A stretch of DNA of 64,000 bases, from the NCBI GenBank assembly GCA_028564705.1, contig JAPXFQ010001666.1, positions 736,579 to 800,578 on the forward strand, given 5' to 3'. This DNA is from Apricaphanius iberus (taxonomy: Eukaryota > Chordata > Actinopteri > Cyprinodontiformes > Aphaniidae). Both the position numbers and the translations under genes were made by a program. Positions 24,741 through 36,074 of this stretch are shown here, in pieces. Positions within the stretch are counted from its first letter, which is position 1, and every line of letters begins with the position of its first letter. Under the pieces are notes generated by a model. It worked only from the letters and a program-made list of their open reading frames with translations. It had not been told where the DNA came from and did not search any database.

Positions 24741-24813
24741 ATTCCCTTTGGCTGACTGGTTAGCGCACATGACTTTCACCTGGGAGTCGTGGGATCAAAT
24801 CCTGCCCAGGCCT
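24741..24813 (+). repeat. tRNA-like sequence, probable SINE head or tRNA relic
   Basis: An A-box-like TGGCTGACTGG (24749-24759) and a B-box-like GGATCAAATCC (24792-24802) are spaced as in a tRNA promoter. The B box is bracketed by arms able to form a T-stem (GTGGG / CCTGC with wobble). No full cloverleaf with a complementary acceptor stem is evident, so a functional tRNA gene is unlikely. No second copy was noticed in the window. Confidence 0.45.
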
Positions 24814-24869
24814 TCATTGTGTACCATGCCACAGGTGCTGTAGGAGAGGATAAGTATTTTTTGAATGAT

Positions 24870-26020
24870 TAAAGTAGCTATATAATTTTTTTTTACAAGC
24901 TAGCTTAAAACATAAACACAATCACAAAACACTCACCCTTCCAGTCGGCTATCACCCCCAGGCAGCATACGAGAGAGCACAAAAGACCATTTGCCGTTCA
25001 CTTACAGTACATATCTTTTGTTCTCCGTGACTTCAAATGGCTTTTATTTTTATTTTTTTCTGGCACTCTGGTATTGTCTCCTAGAGTTGAACTTGTAGCA
25101 GCCAGCTGTTTCTCCTTTCCTGACATTACTGAGAGAAGATACTCTATCACCAGTGGGGCTTTGTTTTAGAAGCCATAGAGAGGGCGACAGAGGGAAAATA
25201 TCTGCATAGTTATGGAATGTGTCTTAAAGATACCAAATGAATCGACATTTGCAAAATGGCGAAGGTAACAATAATACATTTCAGTATCGTAAATTTTTGG
25301 TTTATCGCCAAGCCTTCCTGCTAATAAAAAAGAAAATCAAAGGTCAACAGAGTTTGCTTGTAGTAGGAAAATGTGTGTTTATAAAAGCAAAACTCAATAT
25401 CTGGAATCAATATATTACCAATTTACTTAGTATGCAACATCCCCTTCAAAACTTATTACACCAAATTATTTAACTCTGTAGGTTTCCAAAAAGCTGAATT
25501 ATACAGATGTGCAAAAGTTGTGAATCTAGGCAACAAAGAAAGGAGCCGACTGGTTCTTGAAGTAAATAGAGACCAAAGGTGTCTAAAACTTGATTTGTTT
25601 TGCTGCTATCATTAAATAATTGTTCCCTATTAGGATTTTGTTAACAGTCCTATCTGTCATTAGCTACTGACAGCGAATAGTTTTTGATCTCAACCAATTT
25701 ACTCTCATCTTTATCCTTGCTGTAGTTTTTCAGCAAATTAGGTATCCTATTAGTAACTGACCGATGATCTGAAACTGAATGTCAATAATGGATGAAATGG
25801 CCTATATCATACAAAATCATGTTTTTGGAGTTTTAAACCATCTGATAAAAATGCCACCAGAGTGGTTTTTGGCTTAATTCACGCATGTTTGAGTAATCCT
25901 CATGAATTTTGCTCTCTGAGCAGCTGCCCCTCTCTCTCCTAGAAAACGACTGGATATTCAAACTGTTCAACTAGTGACATCACTAAGTGAAAACAAGGGA
26001 GTGCTAGAGGTGTCTGCCCC
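24870..26020. other. Intronic DNA, nothing recognised
   Basis: AT-rich non-coding sequence. No repeat or gene signature that I can name. Confidence 0.4.
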
Positions 26021-26029
26021 TGTAAGCAG

Positions 26030-26842
26030 AGCCTATATTGCCAAATTAGCGTCTTTGTCACTATTTCTAACAACTTTTCAGACCCTCTTAACAACATATT
26101 TTCCTGCGCCTAGCGAAAAATCTAACGACATTTCTGACCACCCTCAGCTACTTTTTGTGACACTTTGTCGCTGACATTCCCCGCACATTAGAGACCCGAC
26201 TTGGTCTGCTCTGAACCGTCTTTCAGCAGGGGAATGAGACAGTATGGTGACATGTCATAAATCTCTTGGTTCATTTCACCCAGCGTCAGACAGATGGATC
26301 TGATCTCAGACGATCACTAAGGAAGTTGGTTCTTCAACAAAAGGGAAGAAACAATTGAAAAGTGAAAAAAAGGAATGTGCATGAATATAATACCGATTGT
26401 TGTTGGGGGTTTTTAACCCACACAAACATCATTCTTTACCTTCATCTAGATATAATTATTTCCTCCTATCTGTTATGCCCTGTTTTCCTCATTATACCAC
26501 CTTTCCTTAGAAAGCCGCATACCAGGTTTTTTTTCCGCTTGTCATTTTTCCTTGACCTTTTAAGGCTGCCTTTTATTATTTATAATTATTATTTATTTTA
26601 TTATTTTTGTATATGTCTGAACAAAATAGTTTTGCAGACAGTTTTTACTGCAAACTGATTTTATTAGTATTGGATGTTGTAGAAGAAAATAAACACTGGC
26701 ATATTAGTGATGATGTAATCACGCCAGTGTGACATGATGACGTAGTTGATATGCAAATGAGCATGTGATGTCATTTGGCGACATCTAGCAACTTTCAGGG
26801 GCAACTTTAGTTACTTTCTGTCAGAGAGATTTAGCAACACTG
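26030..26842. mobile_element. Non-autonomous DNA element with imperfect inverted ends
   Basis: The left end ATTGCCAAATTAGCGTCTTT is mirrored at the right by GATTTAGCAACACTG (reverse complement CAGTGTTGCTAAATC). Sub-terminal GCGAC/AACTTTTCAG-type repeats (TAGCGAAAAATCTAACGACA, GTGACACTTTGTCGCTGAC; right side GGCGACATCTAGCAACTTTC) recall a common fish repeat built from 'tagcgact' motifs and TIRs of the GTTGCCAAATT type. The middle (about 26.18-26.68 kb) is unrelated AT-rich DNA. Superfamily not assigned. Confidence 0.45.
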
Positions 26843-26849
26843 AGAAGAG

Positions 26850-27490
26850 CGGCTTACCTCTGCTAGAGTTCCAAATGCACCCTCCTCATTCTCACAGCTC
26901 ATAGCTCCTTATGCTTTTGGTAGCTTAAAACACTTTTTTGTTGGATTTTATGCTTACTCTGTGAAAATGCTTGTTTGGCTGCATGGATTACTGAATTTTA
27001 TTCTACATTCCTAAAGAACAGCAGCTGGATCAAAGAACAAAGACGCCTGATGGACAAAGAAGTAAGTAGCTAAATGCTAATGCTAATGTGTTAGCCATTT
27101 ATCAAGCTGCTTATGTGATCTTATAACAGCATTGAATGGTTAATTAATTGTCCTGTAGCATCTCAAAATGTTCAGTAAACTGGTGCAAACAACACTCACT
27201 GCTTTTTTTTATATACTGGGCTGGAAAGATTTGCTTACTAGACTTAGCTATGTTGTTTTCCGGCTCTGTCTAAAGCCTGGAGATTTAGCAACTGACATAA
27301 GCTTTATTCAGTCCGATAAAAAAAAAAAAAATCAACCACACATCTGAGCCCTTAATATAACAGAGTTTCATGGTGATACTTTGTGCTTTTAGAATTCACT
27401 GTTGGAATACTGTAAAGCTCGTGTTACAACATTAACTACAGCATACAAGTTTAATGTTAGGACAAATTAATACTGTATAACACCGAATGT
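26850..27490. other. Intronic DNA, nothing recognised
   Basis: Non-coding sequence between two repeats. No gene signature. Confidence 0.4.
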
Positions 27491-27494
27491 AACA

Positions 27495-27930
27495 TTATAT
27501 TCAATGCAATTCAATTTATTTATATAGTACCGTTTCACAACAGATGTCATCTCAAGGCACTTTACAAGAAGAGTTATTACAATACAATGTTTAATGTAGA
27601 AATGAGAGAACCACAGAAGATTGCGTCGTTTAATTCTCAGCAATCCCTCACACTGAGCAAGCATGAAGCGACAGTGGAAAGGAAAAACTGCCTTTTAACA
27701 GGAAGGAACCTCCGGCAGAACCAGGCTCAGCAACAGCGGTCATCTGCCGAGACTGTCTGTAGTTTGGAGAATACAGAACAGAGATACAGAACAGAGACAC
27801 AGATGAGCAAAAGAGCTGATGCAGAAGTTTGTTGCAGGACGTGGAGAACTTTCTGTCACTGCGATGCCATCTTAGTCAGGGTTGTCAAGGAGGGCGGGTC
27901 AGGAGCACCTACTATAAGAAGAGACTAAGA
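27495..27930 (-). repeat. Interspersed repeat, probable LINE-associated 3' region
   Basis: The plus strand starts AATGCAATTCAATTTATTTA, then TCATCTCAAGGCACTTTACA, and continues through CAGCAATCCCTCACACTGAG, AAGCGACAGTGGAAAGG, AACCTCCGGCAGAACCAGGC and TCATCTGCCGAGACTG. I recognise these blocks as a very common teleost interspersed repeat. Its minus-strand end reads TATATAAATAAATTG as retroelement 3' ends do. The 113-codon frame at 27587-27928 (+) is a read-through of this repeat, not a gene. Confidence 0.7.
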
Positions 27931-27934
27931 GAAA

Positions 27935-29100
27935 ACAGGTTAGCGCTTGAACTGACAACACATCATGCAGTTGGGGAGAAATAGGAGAGATAGTAGGAAC
28001 TGTCTCTAATAATGTCCTCCAACAGCCTAGCCTAAAGCAGCATAGCTACTAACATTAACTTGTCTCCTAGCTACTAGGAGACTTAGCTACTAACAGTCTC
28101 TACCTGGCTTACATTAATCTATCTCTACCCAGCTACTCTACCTCTTCCTATCTCTTCCTAGCTTTTATCATATGTCTATCCCAGAAGTTGAAAGCTGTAA
28201 AATAGCATGATATAGTCCCTTTAAGTTACCATAAGAGTGGAACATTTTTTTATCATTGTTTTCAAATTCAGGTTTTCCATTGTATAAAATGTCAATACAA
28301 TGTCAAAAACAAAAAGCACAAGAAACCTTTCTGATGAAATGTATGTTTTAATGCAAAGAAATCCTGAGTTGAGCTGCCAAGTGACTTGTCCCTTTTAAGG
28401 GAAAAATGTTAATGGTGACAAATACATGAACATGTAGCAAATTAATTTAGTTAGCTCTGAGTATTTCCCAAAGCTGCATGTAGAGTCCCAGCAGGAGCAG
28501 CTCGGTCTGTCCTCATTCTCTTTTTGGGGTTCTGCCTGAGCAGATTTAGTTGACCGTCATTGCTACATTTCTCCACTACTCCAGACAGACCAGAAAAACT
28601 GAGATAACAGAATTAACTTCTCTTTTCATTTCAATTTTTAATGGATACTGCCCCATTTAAGCTGTATTAACCAGCCGTGCTCCACTTTTCCGATCTTGTT
28701 TCTGATGTTCGGTACAGCGTGTATATAGAACTGACTGCATCTGGATGGATGTGCAGCCAGAGAATAAAGGAAGCTTATATCTTAAATCAGCTGTTTCCTG
28801 CTGCCTTTTGCATTTACTGTAAGGTAAAATTAAATTTGTGAACATAAAGTAACGAGTATGACTGTGTAAAAGTACGTAATATTAATTGGCCCTATGGACT
28901 GCTGATACGTCATTCCATTTTGAGCTTTGAATTTTGAGATTTTTATACGTGTTGAATCTGAATGAAGTCACTCAATAATGCAGAACAACACATGTTGGAT
29001 TAATTTGGATTTTTGCTGACCCAGGTCTTTACATGGAACCCCTGGCGTTTGTCATCTGTGGGCAGAGTGACAGTTTGTTGCAGTAAATGGTGCTGTGATA
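27935..29100. other. Intronic DNA, nothing recognised
   Basis: The first 200 bp has loose CTAACAGTCTC/TAGCTACT-type direct repeats (about 28030-28140). The rest is unique. Confidence 0.4.
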
Positions 29101-29107
29101 TATAGAT

Positions 29108-29209
<102 letters not shown>

Positions 29210-29214
29210 ATTTT

Positions 29215-32050
29215 GTATATACTTTTTTTTGTAATTAACCTATCATACTCAGTTGCACAATTTATTCTGAGTAAGTATTCTTAAATTCTGTTTTCCACTT
29301 GTGTAAATCCAATGGGGTTTTTTGCCTGTCACTGTGCTGGTGTTACATCTGAATTTCCCCTTTTTGGGAAAATATTCCATTCTATTAGAAAAGGATTTCC
29401 TTTAATCTCATTATTTTTTTACATTACAAAACCTGTGCTTTTAACAGATGTGTATATGTCTCCTACCCAAAATAGAATGGTTAATAATGGTGGTCATATT
29501 GGTGTTTTTTTCTTGTCTAAAATTCATTTTAACATATACAAAATACTTTTTTATCATTTTTAATTTTGTAAATCACAGAATACAGGGACATGTCTTATAG
29601 TGTCACAGATTTATACAAGCCAGACAGTGCATGAAAGTTAATTTTAATATTATGCTAGTCACCTTTAAGTCCCGCCATAATACTTCTTCCCTTATAGTAT
29701 ATATTATCCACTGGTAATGTAGATAATTTCATTAGAAATTGGGGTATTTTTACTTTGTTTGAACACTTTTCATTTCTCTGAAGTGCGGTAGTGTGTGGTC
29801 ATTCCACAGTTGGCCAATCGACGAGGGCACTCTTGGTAATAGCTTTTGCATCGGTGCCTTCAGATGAGATATCAAGTTGACGCTCAGCCAAGGAGGACGA
29901 CAGCTGACTTTGTTCAGCGTGCCAAACCGCACTCTGTCCTGAGGGGATGAGCCGCCTCACTTTTATAGTAATTTTAGAAACTTTGCCTTTGGAAGCTGAC
30001 CTTAAAGAGTGTAACTGGGGAAAAGATATGCCTATACATCCTATGTAATAAAATTTCATGTGTTCCTCTTTTTCCAGCCAACGCCAGTTGACATATAATA
30101 TGTAAGCTCTGAGTCTAACTTTACTCTTGGGAGTAATTGGGCCCTGAGGAAAGTGGAGCACAGAAGCTTTGGGTTTTAATTGATATTTATTGCTCACATC
30201 AGATGCAAGTCTTGTTGAAGTTTTAGTCTCTGTGCGTAATTAAAGGCTCTCGTTTTCCTTAGATTACTGTTTCACATGTTTATTCATTAAATAATATCAT
30301 GCTATTGGATAAAGAGCAATGCAGTGTTAGTTGCCGTTACCAGGTGACCAGACATTCACTTTGCCATAGTATTAAGTTTGCCCGATTTTAAAAACCTAAA
30401 TTAGAATAAAATCGAACACATTGTTTATCTTGGATTTTGATCTTTGATCTAATCTGAATGCATATGAGCTTTTGTCTTTCTGTTTGCTTATAATAATTAA
30501 ATAAATCTTTTTTTGTAATTTTTTTTTTTTTTTACTTCAGCCTTCCCCATGTTTTTCGGGTAAATGCGTTTTTCTTTCACCAAAAAAAAGCGCAAAAAAG
30601 CCATTGTTTTGCTCTTACACAGTGTCCATGTCACCATGCCTTGCATCAACAGCCTGGAACTGACTCACTCTTCTGGATAAAGCACCCTGTTCTTTTTGTC
30701 CCAAATAATTTAACGACTTGGTTTAGTCATTCAACACAGTGTTGCTCTCTCTCAAGTTTTCGCTGAAAGCAGGAGCTACAGTACAAAACACTTTGTTTTT
30801 GATACAAAAACCAAAAAGCTGATGACATGCTATGACACAATCTAATATGTTTTTGGGGTTTTTTATAATTATTTTTCAGCTATTTATATTTTGGCTTTCT
30901 TTTCTAAGACGATTTCCCAGAATCCACTCCTGCACATGAAAACATGCAAAAGACCGAACCCAGAACCTTTTATCTTCAAGACAACAGTGCTAGAAAATGG
31001 CACCACTATGAGGCCACCATGAACACGCAGGGCCATGTAATATTATAAAGACATCTCCAACAGTATAAAGTACTTATTTGGATTTTAGATGAGCAACCAA
31101 AACAAAGTGGTGCATTAATAATAAGTGGAAGGAACATGATAAATGCTTTATATATATACTTATTTTGAACAAATACTATAAAGAATTGTGTTAGGAAACA
31201 AGAAAAATTTAATATTGAATACCTGACTTTCCTCATGTGACCGGAGTGCATGCTCCCTGGATAAGTGAGTGAGTTACATTAAGTGTGGAGGGGGAGTAAA
31301 GGGGGTCACTGACACTGCTGCTCCACACAGCAACTGAAAAGGCTCAGCTGAACAGAGAAAAAGACCTAACTGAGTCACTATTTTGTTAAATAGATTGTTG
31401 TACCTTAACTGCGTTCTGCAGGAAGTTTCTAGCTTTCAGAAGGCGATGTTTGATCGGGAGATTATTCCATAAAGCTGCATAAATATTAACTTCTGCATTT
31501 TAATGCTGTCACGTTCACTGTGTGCTCTGTTTACGTAGCTCTATTGGACAATAGCCTGTTGACAGAGTGACGTTAACATGCAGTTAAAAATGTTAAAGCA
31601 AGGTTTGTGTAGTTGGGTGTACTTGTGGGAGTTACTTGGTAAGTTTAAGTTACTATGTCTTTTTCAGAAAACATGGTTCCCGTCACTTTGTTAAAACTCT
31701 CCATATGGATTTGGGCAACATAATAGAATAGTGTGCCTACTGCTGAGCCATCTCTTGGTCCTCCCCCTGCCAAAAAAACTTGCCCAGTTCTGTATGAAAG
31801 CATTCTACCGTCAGTGCTGAAAAAAGCAAAAAAACAAAGTGATGCAATCTGTGCAAAAGTTAAATCAGCAGAGGTAGATATATCAAAAATCTGTCAACAT
31901 CTGCTCTGCATAATCACATGCATTTAAAGCATCCTCTCCTTTTTCTGTGTGCCAGTTCTTATATTATACTGTTTATTTTACTTTATGTTCTGTTACAGCA
32001 GGAAGTCTGAAGGGACATCATTTTCTGCCCTTTGTTGTTAACAGAAAAGC
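29215..32050. other. Intronic DNA without recognisable gene
   Basis: The longest frame, 30197-29799 (-), 132 codons, has no recognisable domain, no codon pattern suggesting coding, and no splice context. AT-rich. Confidence 0.45.
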
Positions 32051-32062
32051 TTGAAATCAACC

Positions 32063-32147
32063 ATCCATCCATCCATTTTCTTAATCTCCAGCTGTCAATG
32101 GGCGAGAGGCGGGGTACACCCTGGACAGGTCGCCAGTCCATCACAGT
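32063..32147 (-). mobile_element. Short SINE-tail insertion with 10-bp target-site duplication
   Basis: The minus strand reads GTGATGGACTGGCGACCTG, CCAGGGTGTACCCCGCC and then a GGATGG tail, matching the 3' part of the SINE at 44918-45256. It is flanked by a perfect repeat GAAATCAACC at 32053-32062 and 32148-32157. It starts within a few bases of the same SINE position as the copy at 4409-4528. Confidence 0.87.
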
Positions 32148-32157
32148 GAAATCAACC

Positions 32158-32800
32158 AAATTGACTAAACATCAGTTTCAAAGTCTTGCCACATATCAGT
32201 CAGATTTAGGTCTGGACTTTTACTGGGCCATTCAAACACCTGAAAATGCTTTCATTTACACTATCGATTAACTCTGGCTGTGTCTTCATTCTCCTGCTAA
32301 AAGTTGGACTTCTTCCCCAGTCTTAAGTTATTTTATATCTTCTATCCTTACTTTTAACTAGTTTTTCTGTTTGTGCTTAAGAAAAGTATTCCCACAGCAT
32401 GATTCCACCACTGTGTTTTACAGGAACAAAGCTGTTCAAGGTGCCGTGTTCGTTTTTCGCCACATCGTTATTTTTCTCCATAAAGATTCATTGTATTTTG
32501 TCCTAACCAGAACACTTTCCTTTGCAAGTTTGCAGTCTCTCTCAAATGTTATTTGACTAACTACAAACATGATTTATTTTGGCTTCTTTGTAATGACTTC
32601 CATTTTCAATGACAAATTTTCAATGACTCGCAGAGTGCATGGTTCATTGCTGTCCTGTGGATAGATTCCCTCACCTGAGCAGTGAATCTCTGTAGCTCTT
32701 TCAGAGCTTCTATGGGGCTCTTAGCTGCTTATGAGATTCAGCTCTCTCTTTTTCGCAGTCTGGTAATTTAGCTGGACAGTCATGTCTTTTTTTATAGATT
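32158..32800 (-). mobile_element. Tc1/mariner-like transposon relic (family 1)
   Basis: The minus strand encodes a degraded Tc1-type transposase. Near 32.70-32.62 kb it reads EALKELQRFTAQVRESIHR, a helix-turn-helix segment. Further on it reads GKVF/CSG-type catalytic-domain remnants opposite the plus-strand blocks TCTGGACTTTTACTGGGCC, CCCACAGCATGATTCCACCA and CCTAACCAGAACACTTTCC. Many stops and indels. Terminal inverted repeats were not found. The plus-strand frame 32371-32556 is antisense noise. Confidence 0.7.
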
Positions 32801-32805
32801 TCTGT

Positions 32806-33294
32806 TTAAAGTGACAGTGTGTAGTTTTTGCAGTACATCTTTGAAAATAGGCATTAAAATACTACGTAATAATAATTATGTAAAGCACATTAATTGCAAA
32901 GTATTGGCGATATTGTCAAATATGACTTTAAAAATCTGTTTTAAAATACATAGGCATTCCTCTTTTCAGGGGAAAGCCATATTAGATGACGTCTATACTT
33001 CTACAAGAGCCCGGATGGACAAAGCGCATGGAACAAGCACGCTATTAAAAGGATGATTTCCCCTCAAAATGCAAAAAAGTTTCACCATAAATACATTTTC
33101 ACCTCTTTGCTAGTTCCAAGCGATGAAAGAGAGTCTAATGTGCTCGTCATATTGCTGCAAATAGCTAATTCTCAGGGAATTGGGCATTTGAAAACAGCAT
33201 TAGTTGGACCTCCGTTGTTGAGTTTCTTACCGCATGCTTGTGATAATTTAGGTATACACTGCCCCCTACTGAAAATTACACACTGTGCCTTTAA
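32806..33294. mobile_element. TTAA-flanked MITE, 489 bp
   Basis: The left boundary TTAA (32806-32809) is followed by AGTGACAGTGTGTAGTTTTT. The right boundary, read on the minus strand from TTAA (33291-33294), is AGGCACAGTGTGTAATTTTC. That gives about 20 bp of TIR with three mismatches, flanked by TTAA on both sides as in piggyBac- or Kolobok-type insertions. The frames at 32811-33056 and 33053-33418 lie in it and show no transposase similarity, so this is a non-autonomous copy. Confidence 0.8.
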
Positions 33295-33299
33295 GCAAT

Positions 33300-35100
33300 A
33301 TGCTTTCTCGCATTTTACATGTATGCACTACTTTACTTTGGTCTATATCAGAAAATTCCATGAAAATGAACAGAATATTGTTGTTGTAATGTGTTACAAT
33401 GTGAAAAAGCTTATGTAGTATTTACACTTTTGTATTTACCTGGATATAAAAAAGGTATTACTGTAAGTGGTTAAATATACTTTTTGCTACTTCTATATAT
33501 AAATCAGCAGTGATATCGTGTATATTAGGGTCTCCAAATAACAGAAAACAGATTTGTATTCAAGCCAAGTGTTTCAGTTAGGTTCTTCAAATCGCCTGTT
33601 TTAAACATTTTTACTTTTCCTCATTTATTTTGGGTTCTTTTATATTTAGGTTCATGGTAACTGTTAGAAATGTATTTTTGTTGTCGACATATCCAGGATT
33701 TAAGAAGCAACGGAAGAAAAAAATAGAAAAGAAAAACTCTCTGAAAGCCTCTGGCTGAGATTGGTCACGCTCTGCTAAGACAAAGGGAACCAGGTAAACA
33801 TATGTGTCTGGCTTACCTCATGAGATCAAATCTTATTTAATGGTAGTGCATGCCTGTGGTTATAATGACTTATTTATAGTGAACATTCCTGTTTCTTTCC
33901 CTCCATTGCTTTAAAAATTCGCCTCATCCTCATTTCTTCTCTTTTTTCATAATTCTGTTTTACTTCTCTGGCAAGAAAATAATAATACAGAAAAATGAAG
34001 GAATAACTACCTTAAAGCTGCAAAAGCGCTGAGTCATGCCCTTACATCCCGGCACATTTAATGATTAGCTAATCAATCTGTGTTAAGTAAAGGTCCTGCT
34101 TGGTTCTGTGCCGCCTCCCGTGGGAACTCGGTGTGCAGATGTTCAGTTAGTCGTTTTTACAGCCACTTCTACAAAAAAAAATCCATACGGAACCGATGTG
34201 TCCTAATTTAAAGGTGCTGTCATGTGGAGGCGTCAGTGAGCCAGTGGCTCAGCACTCTGTGGGTGTGCAGCTTGGAGTTTCCAGTCATCTAAAATCAATG
34301 TGAATAACCCCTCCCTGTCATTATAAGACAAACAAAACAAAAAATGTTGCTGGAGGGGTTCAAATTTTCAGGCTTTTTAGGATAATACTGACTGATTTAA
34401 TTAGATTAGCATTTAGGAGGAAAAAGAAATAATGTTCTCATAGTAGATCCTTGGTTGTGTTTGCAGAGCAGTTATTGGAGATGATGGAAGTGACGGTGCA
34501 TCCATTGCTTGAAGGGCTTCAGGGATGTATTTATAGCACCCCATGTTCACATTCTGTTCATTGTTTCCCATTCACATATACCTGCTATCGCACCTCATTT
34601 ACTTCTAGATATGTGTTTTCCCCTACAGCAGCTCTCTTCTTGGTTGCATTTTGGTGAATTCACGAAAAATAAATCTTACATTTTTTGCTAAGATGTTCTT
34701 CCTACCAACAGGTGCATCAAAATAATATCCTTGAAAACTTTACTGCAGCAGTTTGTGTCCAAAATTGCAACCTGAGAGTCATGCAATTAGTTTGTTTCTA
34801 TTAAATATAATTATTGTCACACACAGGCATTAAAAGTCAAAAATTCTGCATATCAGATCATTGCAGTATCACAGAAAACCAAATATGTGATGTTATGGTC
34901 TATGAAATCAAGAAGAAAACTTTTGACTTAATATTTGTCCAGCAGATAGTCACTGACAGACTGGTTTGGCCACAAAATGGATGGAAATGGTTTCCTAAAA
35001 AAGAGGGCTGTGCACCGAGGACTTTGTTGTAAAAAATAATTGTAAAGTTTAGTGGAAGAAAAAACGTAGTGGCGTAAAATGCAGCATAGATGCAGCTAAG
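33300..35100. other. Intronic DNA without recognisable gene; small homeodomain-motif patch
   Basis: Mostly AT-rich unique DNA. At 34055-34085 the sequence CATTTAATGATTAGCTAATC holds back-to-back homeodomain cores in balanced-composition surroundings (34010-34160), a weak enhancer candidate. Confidence 0.35.
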
Positions 35101-35109
35101 GAAGCTCAC

Positions 35110-35790
35110 ATTGTTAATAATGCTTTTTTAACTTGTCTACATTGTTGTTGTGGGGTCTCTCATCTTTCTCTTGATGATGTGCTGTGGGCTTTAGGTCAGC
35201 CCAGCTTGCTGACCAGTCAAGTGTGAATGGAATTGTATCAATGTTATCATGGTCATTAAAGTAAGTATTGACATGTTTACAGTGCAGGCAGGTGTCAAGT
35301 CCTGCTGGAAAGTAAAAGTTGCATCTCTACAAAGTTTTTCAGACTTGACTTTAAACCTGATAAAACGAAGTGGACCAACACCAGAAAATGACCTGACTCC
35401 CCAAATCATCCCTCACCAGACATTTTTCACTAAACCTCCATCAACTTGGACTATGAACGCCTTTTTCCTCTTGGTACAGATGGAAGCGTTAATACAACAC
35501 CTAACTCCTGCGTGGCATTTGATCCTGAACTGAATAACATCAAATTTCTTCGTCTCCTCTGAACCTCTGACTCCAACCATATTCCACAGCATAGGAATCT
35601 CCCTTGAGGCAGCGATTATCCCTGTTCTTTGTGGACCTTTTTCTACCATACTTTTTCCTTTCACTGAATTTTATCCATGACATTTTTGTTCAGGAAAAAG
35701 CTATCTGTATAACAATGACCTTTTGTAACCTACCCACCTTGAGGAAGGTCTCATTGATGGTATTCCCTGTGACTGCATGTAGACCATAAC
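35110..35790 (-). mobile_element. Tc1/mariner-like transposon relic (family 2)
   Basis: The minus-strand frame 35409-35191 reads FSGVGPLRFIRFKVKS and then ATFTFQQDLTPACTVN. The FQQD-PA block is the second catalytic aspartate region of Tc1-type DDE transposases. Plus-strand blocks GGTCAGCCCAGCTTGCTGAC, GATAAAACGAAGTGGACCAA and TATCCCTGTTCTTTGTGGAC fit the antisense of the same family through to its N-terminal end. Interrupted by stops. Confidence 0.75.
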
Positions 35791-35875
35791 ATAACATTCC
35801 TGACTTAAAAATCCTTTTTTCATAACGGTCTTAGGTAACGTTTCAATTAGTATTTAATAGGCTCTAATGCATATT

Positions 35876-36070
35876 CAATAGAATAGAATAGAACAGACTT
35901 TTGTTTGTACTTCAGTGGGGAAATTTCAGTGTCAGCAGCAAAAGGGAGGAAAACAAAACAGTATTAATAATAACAATAAATAAATAACAATGTTGTGACA
36001 AATATAAATAATTATAATAACTATGCAGTGATAACTAAATGTAGATAAGATGTAGATAATGTAGATAATA
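35876..36070 (-). repeat. Truncated LINE-tail-like repeat with AATAG repeats
   Basis: AATAGAATAGAATAGAACAG followed by CTTCAGTGGGGAAATTTCAG resembles a common fish retroelement 3' end (reverse orientation), then AT-rich AATAAATAA-type DNA. Boundaries are uncertain. Confidence 0.4.
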
Positions 36071-36074
36071 AAAA

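Noticed and set aside
29799..30197. 132-codon minus-strand frame as an unknown gene
   Set aside because: No domain, no plausible splice sites at its borders and AT-rich composition like its surroundings. The length is compatible with chance in 64 kb.
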